Below are positions 7,221-14,586 of a DNA stretch of 15,549 nucleotides, piece by piece. The stretch is from an uncultured Collinsella sp. (GTDB lineage: Bacteria > Actinomycetota > Coriobacteriia > Coriobacteriales > Coriobacteriaceae): the NCBI GenBank assembly GCA_900542175.1, contig UQNC01000043.1, forward strand, positions 1 to 15,549, read 5' to 3'. Made by a program: the position numbers and the translations under genes. How positions within the stretch are numbered: the stretch's first letter is position 1; the number at the start of each line of letters is the position of its first letter. Under the pieces are notes generated by a model. The model searched no databases. It saw nothing but the letters and a program-made list of their open reading frames with translations, and was not told where the DNA came from.

Positions 7221-8034
7221 CTGGCTTGCGGTCGAGCAGCGTTACGAGCCCGCGGGGGCTCGGCATCGTGTAATGCAAAAGAATGTCCTGCACCTGGCGA
7301 GCCTGCTTGAGCGGGTTCGCCTGGGTGGAGGCGCGAACGAGGGCGGGTCGATGGTCGACCGCGCCCTTTCTTGCGTTTCGGCTCCGGTGCGCCTGGTGGG
7401 GATGTTCGTCTGCGTTCTGTGCGTGTGCCTGACGCAGAGCCCGCTGTACCTCATGTTGATGGCGGCTATCGCGTTGGTGCTGGTCGCGGTGCGCCCTGTA
7501 CGCGGGCTGCGCGCTACCTTTGTGCCGGCGTTGGCTGCCGCGGGGTTTGCCGTGGTTTTGGCGCTGCCTGCCCTGCTGCTGGGTGCTTCAGCCACGGGCG
7601 CCATGCTCAAGATTGCACTCAAGACGTTCATTAACGTGTCGCTGGTGCTGGGCGTTTCGTGGACGCTCACCTGGAGTCGCATGTCGGCGGCGCTTAAGAT
7701 GCTGCGCCTGCCCGACGAGGTCATCTTTACCTTTGATATGGCACTCAAGCATATCGAGGTGCTGGGATGCACGGCGCACGATCTGTGCGAATCGGTCATG
7801 TTGCGCAGCGTTGGCCGTGCGCCTGAGGGATTTTCGCGTACCGATTCGATCGCGGGTATCATGGGCATGACCTTTATCAAGGCGATGGAGTGCAGCCACG
7901 CGATGGACGAGGCTATGCTCTGCCGCGGCTTTGCCGGTGCGTACCCGGCGCCCGGGCGGAGCGGCTTTGGCTGGCGCGATGCGGTTTATGCGGCCGTCGT
8001 GGTGCTGCTCGCCGTGTTGTGCGCGGTGCTGTAG
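7192..8034 (+). CDS. nikQ: ECF transporter transmembrane T component (NikQ/CbiQ family)
   Basis: The 280-residue T component couples ATP hydrolysis by NikO to the S component. Hydrophobic segments lie at about 66-98, 110-132, 139-160 and 262-280. The C-terminal half carries the two cytoplasmic coupling helices with a basic MLRSVGR stretch at 203-209 and a CRG triplet at 244-246 in place of the usual ARG. The GTG at 7192 has AAGGA at 5 nt and is preferred; ATG 7198 is the alternative and removes only two residues. Either choice overlaps the end of nikMN by 23-29 nt, so the two are translationally coupled. The roughly 55-residue soluble N terminus is longer than in many CbiQ proteins. Confidence 0.85.
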   Translation: MLMAIAELPSWLAVEQRYEPAGARHRVMQKNVLHLASLLERVRLGGGANEGGSMVDRALSCVSAPVRLVGMFVCVLCVCLTQSPLYLMLMAAIALVLVAVRPVRGLRATFVPALAAAGFAVVLALPALLLGASATGAMLKIALKTFINVSLVLGVSWTLTWSRMSAALKMLRLPDEVIFTFDMALKHIEVLGCTAHDLCESVMLRSVGRAPEGFSRTDSIAGIMGMTFIKAMECSHAMDEAMLCRGFAGAYPAPGRSGFGWRDAVYAAVVVLLAVLCAVL

Positions 8035-8078
8035 CGCGGGCGGCCGAGCCGTCGATGTGGATAGGGAAGGGCGACGTT

Positions 8079-8849
8079 TTGGCAAACGATACGAATGGCG
8101 TGATGGGCGCGAGCGGTGCTACTGGCGCCAAGAGCGTGCCGCTCATCGAGTTTCGCGACGTGGTGTTCTCCTATGCGGGGCATACGGTTGTCGATGGTGT
8201 GTCGCTGCAGGTCGATCGTGGTGAACTCGTTGCCCTACTCGGTCCCAACGGCTGCGGTAAGACGACGATTATGCGCCTTATCAACGGTCTTGAACTAGCG
8301 GACGCGGGCGCGTACCTGTTTGACGGGCACGTGATCGATGCGGCATATCTCAAGGATTCCGCAGCCGCTCAGCGTTTTCATCAGCGCGTGGGCTTTGTGT
8401 TCCAGAATGCCGACGCCCAGCTGTTCTGCGCTACGGTGGGCGAGGAAGTTGCTTTTGGCCCCGCGCAGATGGGGCTGCCGACAGACGAGCTCGAGCGCCG
8501 CGTCCGCGATGCCATGGAGCTGTTCCAGGTTGCCGATCTGGTCGATGCCTCGCCCTATCAGCTTTCGGGCGGGCAAAAGAAGCGCGTTGCGCTGGCTGCG
8601 GTTGTGTCGATGAACCCCGATATCCTAGTGCTCGATGAGCCCACCAACGGGCTCGATGAGGACTCGTGCGACATCGTAGTCAACTTTTTGCTGGCCTACG
8701 TTGCTGCCGGTAAGACGGTTTTGATGAGTACGCACCATCAAGATTTGGTGCGCCGCCTGGAGGCCCGTGCCATCTATATCGATCGATATCACCATGTGGT
8801 CGAGGCGCCCGTGCCGTCGTATGGAACCGAAAGCGGTGCTGCGGACTAG
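8079..8849 (+). CDS. nikO: ECF transporter ATP-binding protein (NikO/CbiO family)
   Basis: The 256-residue ABC ATPase powers the metal importer. Numbered from the TTG at 8079: Walker A GPNGCGKT 55-62, Q-loop VFQNADAQLF 107-116 (CbiO-type, usually NPDxQ), signature LSGGQKKR 162-169, Walker B ILVLDE 182-187, D-loop NGLD 190-193 and switch histidine in STHH 217-220. A purine-rich AGGGAAGGG at 8063-8071 stands 7 nt before TTG 8079, whereas ATG 8055 (eight residues longer) has no ribosome site, so TTG is preferred. It begins 44 nt after nikQ and completes the operon. A transporter of this layout normally needs one ATPase gene acting as a homodimer. Metal specificity is inferred from the S component. 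Confidence 0.87.
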   Translation: MANDTNGVMGASGATGAKSVPLIEFRDVVFSYAGHTVVDGVSLQVDRGELVALLGPNGCGKTTIMRLINGLELADAGAYLFDGHVIDAAYLKDSAAAQRFHQRVGFVFQNADAQLFCATVGEEVAFGPAQMGLPTDELERRVRDAMELFQVADLVDASPYQLSGGQKKRVALAAVVSMNPDILVLDEPTNGLDEDSCDIVVNFLLAYVAAGKTVLMSTHHQDLVRRLEARAIYIDRYHHVVEAPVPSYGTESGAAD

Positions 8850-8869
8850 TTGCTGCGTAGAGGATGCGT

Positions 8870-8887
8870 AGCCGCCCGTGCGGCTTT
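8870..8887 (+). terminator. Weak terminator-like hairpin after nikO
   Basis: AGCCGC (8870-8875) and GCGGCT (8880-8885) form a 6-bp stem with a CCGT loop. Only three T follow, so termination is likely inefficient. Confidence 0.3.
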
Positions 8888-8894
8888 GCCGTGA

Positions 8895-8903
8895 TGGTAT
8901 AGT
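8895..8903 (+). promoter_or_regulatory. Possible extended -10 promoter for the phospholipase C-like gene
   Basis: TG-G-TATAGT is an extended -10 with five of six matches to TATAAT. No -35 is visible. It lies 27 nt before the preferred start codon, leaving a short leader of about 20 nt, and suggests transcription separate from the nik operon. Confidence 0.4.
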
Positions 8904-8929
8904 TATCCAGGTTTTTTATGGGGGTGGCT

Positions 8930-9778
8930 ATGCCAAGCTGGAACATTCATATCGCTCAGACGGAGCGTTTGCTGGAGCGCACCAGTGCGCTTGCCGATAG
9001 CGTGCGCGACCGCAATGCCTTTTTGTTTGGCTGCGTGGTTCCGGATATCTTCGTGGGCTATATGGTCCCTGGCATCGCCGATCCCATCCCGTACCGCATT
9101 ACGCACTTTGCCAAGCCTGAGCCCATCCCTAAGCCTCGTGAGCATGAGTTCTGGGATACCTATGTGGCACCGTTGCTTAAAAGTTCGCCCACCGGTGCGC
9201 CGGCCGCGGCGACCTCGATTATCGAGGAGCGCGAGCGACTGAACCGCGTGCACTATCCCCAGCGCTACAGGGATGCCGAGCCGGTCGTCGGCCCCGGCGC
9301 TCGTGAGTTCTCGCTTGCGTCCGAGGACGTGGCGCAGTCGTTGCTCGATTTGACACTGGGTGTCTGGTCGCATCTGGTGGCCGATACCGTATGGAATACG
9401 CGCGTGAATCAGTACCTGGAGGCGCACGGCGGCAAGCCGTGCGAGGAATTCCGCATTAAAAAGCAAGGCGACTTTGACTGGTTTGGTAAGACGCTCGGCA
9501 TTGTTTCGATTCCGCGCGCGACCGATCGCCTGTATACTGCGGCGACGCGTTTTGGGCAGTATCCCATCCATAAGGAGTATGTGCTCAAGACCATTGGCGT
9601 TATGCACGAGATCGTGCGCGAAAACCCCGGCGAGCCCGATCATCCGCCATACCGCCTGCTAACTGAGGAGTTTTTTGATGCAACGTTTACCGAGGTCATC
9701 GAGCTGACCGAGGCGGGATTTGCCGCCCGCGTCGCATCACCCGGTGTTCCTGCTCTGCCCCTGATCGCTAGCTGCTAG
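8930..9778 (+). CDS. Zinc-dependent phospholipase C-like protein (PF00882-type), function unknown
   Basis: The 282-residue soluble protein begins MPSWNIH. It has the segment NAFLFGCVVPDIFVGYM (about 29-45) and a later SHLVADTVWNTRVNQYL segment (about 147-163), the pattern I associate with the zinc-dependent phospholipase C family often found as a conserved hypothetical protein in Firmicutes and Actinobacteria. Several histidines and aspartates could bind metal, but I cannot assign the ligands with confidence. No signal peptide is evident, unlike secreted clostridial or bacillar PLC. ATG 8930 is preferred over ATG 8918 because GGGGGTGG lies between them at a usable if short spacing and the family tends to start near MPS. 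It stands alone between the nik operon and pyk. Enzymatic activity is unproven. Confidence 0.6.
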   Translation: MPSWNIHIAQTERLLERTSALADSVRDRNAFLFGCVVPDIFVGYMVPGIADPIPYRITHFAKPEPIPKPREHEFWDTYVAPLLKSSPTGAPAAATSIIEERERLNRVHYPQRYRDAEPVVGPGAREFSLASEDVAQSLLDLTLGVWSHLVADTVWNTRVNQYLEAHGGKPCEEFRIKKQGDFDWFGKTLGIVSIPRATDRLYTAATRFGQYPIHKEYVLKTIGVMHEIVRENPGEPDHPPYRLLTEEFFDATFTEVIELTEAGFAARVASPGVPALPLIASC

Positions 9779-9925
9779 CTGGCCGGCCCGGCAGTGAACA
9801 GCTCATCCCAATCGACCAACAGCTCCCGTCGCAGGGCGTAAACACGGCAAACGAGCTGCACATTTCATAGCATGCCATAAGTAGCTGGTTGCGTGTCATG
9901 CCGTGCGGGAGGCATCGACGCACAG

Positions 9926-9959
9926 AAAAAGGGCCCGGAAGGCGAAGCCTTCCGGGCCC
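9926..9959 (-). terminator. Intrinsic terminator of pyk
   Basis: A perfect 13-bp stem pairs 9931-9943 with 9947-9959 around a GAA loop. On the minus strand it is followed by five T (A at 9926-9930 on plus) and lies 31 nt after the pyk stop codon. On the plus strand three T follow, so it may also stop transcription of the phospholipase-like gene. I see nothing else in the 150 nt between that gene and this stem. Confidence 0.88.
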
Positions 9960-9990
9960 TTTGCAATGCAAACATGCTTGCAAGTACGGC

Positions 9991-11451
9991 TTAACGCACC
10001 TGAGCGACGTAAGCGACGTTGGTCGAGGAGACCTTGTCCTCGAGCTGGACGCTCATGCGGGGATCGCCGGCGGTAGCGACGGTCAAATCGCCAGCCTCGA
10101 CGTAGCCGAGCTCCTTAGCGGTCTCGATCGCCTTGACGATCGTGCCGTTGACGGTGCCCTGGGTAATCTCGGCCTGGTGCGGGATAACGCCCCAGTACAT
10201 GATCATCTGCTGGACGGCCCACTCGTGGCGGGAGAACGCGCAGATCGGCATGTTGGGGCGGAAGTGCGAGATCAGGCGAGCGGTACGACCGGTGGTCGTC
10301 GGCACGGTGATGCACTTGGCGCCAACGGTGGTGGCCATGTTCACAGCGGACATACCCACAACGTTGTTGACGACGCGGGTGCCGTGAGCGTCGGCCGGAA
10401 CCTCGAGCGGAGCGTGGGCCGGGAGGTACTTCTCGGTCTCGAGAGCAATGCTGGCCTGCATCTTAACGGCCTCGACCGGGTACTTACCGGCAGCGGACTC
10501 GCCGGACAGCATAACGGCGTCGGTGCCGTCGTAGATGGCGTTAGCAACGTCGGCAACCTCGGCGCGCGTCGGGCGCGGGTTCTGCTGCATGGAGTCGAGC
10601 ATCTGCGTAGCGGTGATAACGGGCTTGTAGGCCGCGTTGCACTTGGCGATGATCTCCTTCTGGATGTGCGGAACGAGCTCGGGCTTGATCTCGATACCCA
10701 GGTCGCCACGGGCGACCATGATGCCGTCGGAAGCCTCGAGGATCTCGTCGAAGTTCTCGACGCCCAGGGCGCACTCGATCTTCGGGAAGATCGTCACGTG
10801 CTCGCCACCGTTCTCGCGGCAAAGCTTGCGGATGCCGCGGACGGACTCGCCGTCACGGATGAAGGAAGCGGCGATGTAGTCGATGTTCTCGGTCAGGCCA
10901 AAGAGGATGTCCTGACGATCGCGCTCGGTGATGGCGGGCAGCGAAATGTTGACGTTGGGCATGTTGACGCCCTTGCGCTCGCCAATCAGGCCGTCGTTCT
11001 TAACGACGCAGGTCATGTCCTGGCCGCTGACGGACTCGACCTCGAGGGCAACCAGGCCGTCATCGATCAGGATGAGGGAGCCCTTCTCGACCTCGGAAGG
11101 CAGAGCCAGGTAGTCGAGGGAGATGTGCTCAGCGGTGCCGTGGAAATCCTCGGACGTGGGCTGAGCGGTGACGACGATCTTATCGCCGGTCTTGACGGCA
11201 ACCTTCTTGCCGTCGACCAGAAGGCCGGTGCGGACCTCGGGGCCCTTGGTGTCGAGCAGGATGCCGACAGGCAGACCGAGCTCCTTGGAAATACGGCGGA
11301 CGCGCTCGATGCGACCGTGGTGCTCGTCGTAGGAGCCGTGCGAGAAGTTAAAACGGGCGACGTTCATGCCCGCCTTGATCATCTCGCGGATGGTCTCGTC
11401 GCTATCGCAGGCGGGACCCATGGTGCATACAATCTTAGTGCGCTTGTACAT
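9991..11451 (-). CDS. pyk: Pyruvate kinase
   Basis: It catalyses phosphoenolpyruvate + ADP to pyruvate + ATP in the last step of glycolysis, a main ATP source in a fermentative bacterium. At 486 residues it has the compact A/B/C domain form without an extra PEP-utiliser domain. Visible signatures: RTKIVCTMGPA 4-14, RFNFSHG 33-39, LDTKGPEVRTG 66-76, the catalytic lysine in FPKIE (Lys224), the metal and PEP site MVARGDLG 245-252, ATQMLDSM 281-288, and the C-terminal domain with TTTGRTARLIS. The B domain lies at about 77-170. A strong GGAGG ribosome site 5-6 nt before ATG 11451 fixes the start. The gene is monocistronic, divergent from the P-type ATPase, with its own promoter and terminator. The type of allosteric activation cannot be told from sequence. 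Confidence 0.97.
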   Translation of the reverse strand: MYKRTKIVCTMGPACDSDETIREMIKAGMNVARFNFSHGSYDEHHGRIERVRRISKELGLPVGILLDTKGPEVRTGLLVDGKKVAVKTGDKIVVTAQPTSEDFHGTAEHISLDYLALPSEVEKGSLILIDDGLVALEVESVSGQDMTCVVKNDGLIGERKGVNMPNVNISLPAITERDRQDILFGLTENIDYIAASFIRDGESVRGIRKLCRENGGEHVTIFPKIECALGVENFDEILEASDGIMVARGDLGIEIKPELVPHIQKEIIAKCNAAYKPVITATQMLDSMQQNPRPTRAEVADVANAIYDGTDAVMLSGESAAGKYPVEAVKMQASIALETEKYLPAHAPLEVPADAHGTRVVNNVVGMSAVNMATTVGAKCITVPTTTGRTARLISHFRPNMPICAFSRHEWAVQQMIMYWGVIPHQAEITQGTVNGTIVKAIETAKELGYVEAGDLTVATAGDPRMSVQLEDKVSSTNVAYVAQVR

Positions 11452-11514
11452 TCAGACCTCCATCTGACATCGTCTTGCGCTGATAGATAAACCATAAGAA
11501 ATAAAACCGAGATG

Positions 11515-11520
11515 ATTATA
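11515..11520 (-). promoter_or_regulatory. pyk promoter -10 (TATAAT)
   Basis: The minus strand has a perfect TATAAT at plus positions 11520-11515. Transcription would start near 11508, giving a leader of about 57 nt before ATG 11451. The -35 region is poor; a TTTGGG-like hexamer is about 20 nt upstream. The surrounding DNA is much richer in A and T than the genes, as expected of a promoter region. Confidence 0.6.
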
Positions 11521-11745
11521 ACGAAATGCCGACCGAATACCCCAAAAAATCGACCGTATGCCGAAATGGAAGTTCATTTTTTGCGGGAAAAACGGTATAT
11601 GAAAAATCTTTACCAACCACTCCAACCGCTGCTATCTGGGAGATATGTCAGTTTGGCGATGTGCCGAAGAAAAAACGTTTTACCAATGTTGAGCATCACA
11701 CGGTCTGCACCGTTGCGTGCGGACCATATTTCCAAACCGATTGTT

Positions 11746-11775
11746 TTGGCTAGACGCGTCGCTTTGGGGTACCAT
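11746..11775 (+). promoter_or_regulatory. Candidate promoter of the cation ATPase
   Basis: TTGGCT (11746-11751) and TACCAT (11770-11775) are 18 nt apart; each matches four of six consensus bases. Transcription from near 11782 would begin about 8 nt before the first leader hairpin, producing a leader of about 112 nt that contains the whole folded element. The motif is modest; the fit with the RNA boundary is the better argument. Confidence 0.45.
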
Positions 11776-11789
11776 AGCTCCACTATCAA

Positions 11790-11886
11790 CTGCCGCTCAG
11801 CACGGCAGCCTTGATGAGCCCTTGCCCTTCTCCTGGGAATTATGATCGGGCATCAATCTGCTGAGTGGCCCGAATCCCAGGAGGGG
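11790..11886 (+). promoter_or_regulatory. Structured leader RNA with complementary hairpin loops and a sequestered ribosome site; unclassified riboswitch candidate
   Basis: Hairpin 1 has a perfect 6-bp stem, CTGCCG 11790-11795 with CGGCAG 11803-11808, and a 7-nt loop CTCAGCA. Hairpin 2 has an outer stem CTCCTGGGA 11830-11838 with TCCCAGGAG 11875-11883, extendable to 11827/11886 with two wobbles. Its inner stem is TCGGGC 11846-11851 with GCCCGA 11868-11873. The loop of hairpin 2 carries TGCTGAG (11859-11865), the exact complement of loop 1. That pairing extends to 11 bp (11792-11802 with 11859-11869, one G-U). The ribosome site AGGAGGGG (11879-11886) is inside the outer stem. A third pairing, TTGAT-ga-GCCC (11811-11821) with GGGCATCAA (11848-11856), competes with the inner stem. 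All pairings were checked by hand; regulatory function and ligand are inferred. Confidence 0.6.
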
Positions 11887-11893
11887 ACTCTAT

Positions 11894-14575
11894 ATGCAAA
11901 AGGAATACCTGTCCGCCGCGGCGGAGGTGCTCAGCGACCAAGGTGTCGATGAGAACCTCGGCCTGAGCAACGACGAGGCGTCTTCGCGCCTCGCCAAGAC
12001 AGGCCCTAACAAGCTCGAGGAAGCCGAGAAGACACCGCTGTGGAAGCGTTTCTTTGAGCAGATGGCCGACCCCATGGTCATCATGCTGATCGTTGCCGCC
12101 GTCATCAGTGCGCTCACGGGCATGGTCAAGGGCGAGCCCGACTTTGCCGATGTTGCCATCATCATGTTCGTCGTTATCGTCAACTCGGTGCTGGGCGTGG
12201 TCCAGGAAGCCAAGAGCGAGGAGGCCCTCGAGGCCCTGCAGGAGATGAGTGCGGCGCAGTCCAAGGTGCTGCGCGACGGCAAGCTCGTGCACCTGCCGAG
12301 CGCCGAGCTCGTGCCCGGCGACGTTATCATGCTCGAGGCGGGCGACTCCGTCCCGGCCGACTGCCGCGTGCTCGAGAGCGCCACGATGAAGATCGAAGAG
12401 GCCGCGCTCACCGGCGAGTCCGTGCCCGTAGAGAAGCACGCCAACGTGATCGAGCTCGCTGCGGGCACCGATGACGTGCCGCTCGGCGACCGTAAGAACA
12501 TGTGCTATATGGGCTCCACCGTCGTGTACGGCCGTGGTCGCGCCGTCGTGGTCGGCACCGGCATGAACACCGAGATGGGCAAGATCGCCGGCGCCCTGGC
12601 CGAGGCCAAGGAAGAGCTCACGCCGTTGCAAGTGAAGCTCGCCGAGCTCAGCCGCATCCTTACCATTATGGTTATCGTCATCTGCGTCGTCATCTTTGGC
12701 GTTGATATCATCCGCCACGGCGTGGGCAACGTTCTTACCGACCCGACCGCCCTGCTCGATACCTTTATGGTCGCCGTCTCGCTCGCCGTCGCTGCCATCC
12801 CCGAGGGCCTGGTCGCCGTCGTGACCATCGTGCTATCGCTTGGCGTGACCAAGATGGCTAAGCGCCAGGCAATCATCCGCAAGCTCTCTGCCGTCGAGAC
12901 TCTCGGCTGCACGCAGACCATCTGCTCCGACAAGACCGGTACCCTTACCCAAAACAAGATGACCGTCGTCAAGCACGAGCTCGCTGCGCCCAAGGAGAAG
13001 TTCCTGGCCGGCATGGCGCTGTGCTCCGATGCTCAGTGGGACGAGGAGCTGGGCGAGGCCGTGGGCGAGCCGACTGAGTGCGCGCTCGTCAACGACGCCG
13101 GCAAGGCGGGCCTCACTGGCCTGACTGCCGAGCATCCGCGCGTGGGCGAGGCCCCGTTTGACTCGGGCCGCAAGATGATGTCCGTGGTCGTCGAGACCCT
13201 GGATGGCGAGTACGAGCAGTACACCAAGGGTGCGCCCGACGTGGTGATCGGCCTGTGCACCCATATCTACGAGGGCGATAAGGTCGTCCCCCTGACCGAG
13301 GAGCGCCGCGCCGAGCTCGTGGCGGCCAACAAGGCCATGGCCGACGAGGCCCTGCGCGTGCTGGCGCTGGCAAGCCGCACCTACACCGAGGTCCCGAGCG
13401 ACTGCAGCCCCGCTGCGCTCGAGCACGACCTGGTCTTCTGCGGCCTGTCCGGCATGATTGACCCTGTCCGCCCCGAGGTCGCCGACGCCATCCGCGAGGC
13501 GCACGATGCCGGTATCCGCACCGTCATGATCACGGGCGACCACATCGACACCGCCGTGGCCATCGCCAAGCAGCTGGGCATCGTCACCGATCGCAGCCAT
13601 GCCATCACCGGTGCCGACCTCGATCGCATGAGCGACGAGGAGCTCGACGCGCACATCGAGGACTACGGCGTGTACGCCCGCGTCCAACCCGAGCACAAGA
13701 CACGCATCGTCGAGGCTTGGAAGTCGCGCGACCAGATCGTGGCCATGACGGGCGACGGCGTCAACGACGCCCCGTCCATCAAGCGCGCCGACATCGGCGT
13801 GGGCATGGGCATTACTGGTACCGACGTCACCAAGAACGTCGCCGACATGGTGCTCGCCGACGATAACTTTGCCACCATCATCGGTGCCTGCGAAGAGGGC
13901 CGTCGCATCTACGACAACATCCGCAAGGTCATCCAGTTCCTGCTTTCGGCCAACCTTGCCGAGGTGTTCTCGGTGTTTATCGCCACGCTCATCGGCTTTA
14001 CCATCTTCCAGCCGGTGCAGCTGCTGTGGGTGAACCTGGTCACCGACTGCTTCCCCGCGCTCGCGCTGGGCATGGAGGATGCCGAGGGCGACATCATGAA
14101 GCGCAAGCCGCGCAACGCCAAGGACGGTGTCTTTGCCGGACATATGGGTCTGGACTGTGTGGTCCAGGGCCTAATCATCACCGTGCTGGTGCTGGCGAGC
14201 TTCTTTGTGGGCGTGTACTTTGACATGGGCTACATCCACATCGCCGATATGATTGCCGGCAATGCCGACGAGGAAGGCGTGATGATGGCGTTCATCACGC
14301 TCAACATGGTCGAGATTTTCCACTGCTTCAATATGCGCAGCCGTCGTGCGTCGCTGTTCACCATGAAGAAGCAGAACAAGTGGCTGTGGGCTTCCGCCGC
14401 TCTGGCACTGGTGCTGACGGTGATCGTGACCGTGCAGCCGACGCTTGCCGAGATGTTCTTTGGCCCTGTGACGCTTGAGCTCAAGGGCGTTCTTGCCGCG
14501 CTGGGCCTGGCCTTCCTGATCATCCCGTTGATGGAGATCTACAAGGCGATCATGCGCGCGGTGGAGAAAGAGTAA
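11894..14575 (+). CDS. P2A-type cation-transporting ATPase, probably calcium
   Basis: The 893-residue pump uses ATP to export cations across the membrane. Order of parts: N-terminal cation-ATPase domain (1-60), TM1-2 (about 59-104), actuator domain with TGES 173-176, TM3-4 (about 253-316) with PEGL 303-306, phosphorylation site DKTGT at Asp346, nucleotide domain with KGAPD 445-449, hinge TGDGVNDAP 619-627, then TM5-10. Equivalents of SERCA calcium ligands are present for both sites: Glu304 (E309), Asn687 and Glu690 (N768, E771), Asn714, Thr717 and Asp718 (N796, T799, D800), and Glu807 (E908). This favours Ca2+ over the Na/K-type or Mg-type pumps. AGGAGGGG 7 nt before ATG 11894 fixes the start but is paired in the leader. 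Monocistronic. Mn2+ or another ion remains possible. Confidence 0.92.
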   Translation: MQKEYLSAAAEVLSDQGVDENLGLSNDEASSRLAKTGPNKLEEAEKTPLWKRFFEQMADPMVIMLIVAAVISALTGMVKGEPDFADVAIIMFVVIVNSVLGVVQEAKSEEALEALQEMSAAQSKVLRDGKLVHLPSAELVPGDVIMLEAGDSVPADCRVLESATMKIEEAALTGESVPVEKHANVIELAAGTDDVPLGDRKNMCYMGSTVVYGRGRAVVVGTGMNTEMGKIAGALAEAKEELTPLQVKLAELSRILTIMVIVICVVIFGVDIIRHGVGNVLTDPTALLDTFMVAVSLAVAAIPEGLVAVVTIVLSLGVTKMAKRQAIIRKLSAVETLGCTQTICSDKTGTLTQNKMTVVKHELAAPKEKFLAGMALCSDAQWDEELGEAVGEPTECALVNDAGKAGLTGLTAEHPRVGEAPFDSGRKMMSVVVETLDGEYEQYTKGAPDVVIGLCTHIYEGDKVVPLTEERRAELVAANKAMADEALRVLALASRTYTEVPSDCSPAALEHDLVFCGLSGMIDPVRPEVADAIREAHDAGIRTVMITGDHIDTAVAIAKQLGIVTDRSHAITGADLDRMSDEELDAHIEDYGVYARVQPEHKTRIVEAWKSRDQIVAMTGDGVNDAPSIKRADIGVGMGITGTDVTKNVADMVLADDNFATIIGACEEGRRIYDNIRKVIQFLLSANLAEVFSVFIATLIGFTIFQPVQLLWVNLVTDCFPALALGMEDAEGDIMKRKPRNAKDGVFAGHMGLDCVVQGLIITVLVLASFFVGVYFDMGYIHIADMIAGNADEEGVMMAFITLNMVEIFHCFNMRSRRASLFTMKKQNKWLWASAALALVLTVIVTVQPTLAEMFFGPVTLELKGVLAALGLAFLIIPLMEIYKAIMRAVEKE

Positions 14576-14586
14576 CGTACCTGTCC

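Larger units (their letters stand above)
11452..11893. other. 442-nt divergent intergenic region between pyk and the cation ATPase
   Basis: The pyk promoter lies at the left end and the ATPase promoter and structured leader at the right end (about 11746-11893). The middle, about 11545-11700, is AT-rich with A and T runs and shows no gene with a ribosome site. One hairpin, GGTCTGCAC (11702-11710) with GTGCGGACC (11717-11725), pairs over 9 bp with one T-G wobble; it could be an operator or the end of a small transcript, but no T run follows. No tRNA or recognised small RNA is visible. Confidence 0.6.

Noticed and set aside
8055..8078. ATG 8055 as the nikO start.
   Set aside because: No ribosome site precedes it, while the in-frame TTG at 8079 has a strong, well-spaced one; it remains the fallback.
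11512..11814. A 100-codon frame in the pyk-ATPase gap.
   Set aside because: No ribosome site, atypical codon use, and it overlaps the pyk promoter and the start of the ATPase leader.
11790..11886. Mn2+ riboswitch (yybP-ykoY) in front of the P-type ATPase, a common pairing in bacteria.
   Set aside because: The conserved GGGGAGUA-type loop sequences and the four-way junction order are not seen; the fold here is two hairpins with complementary loops.
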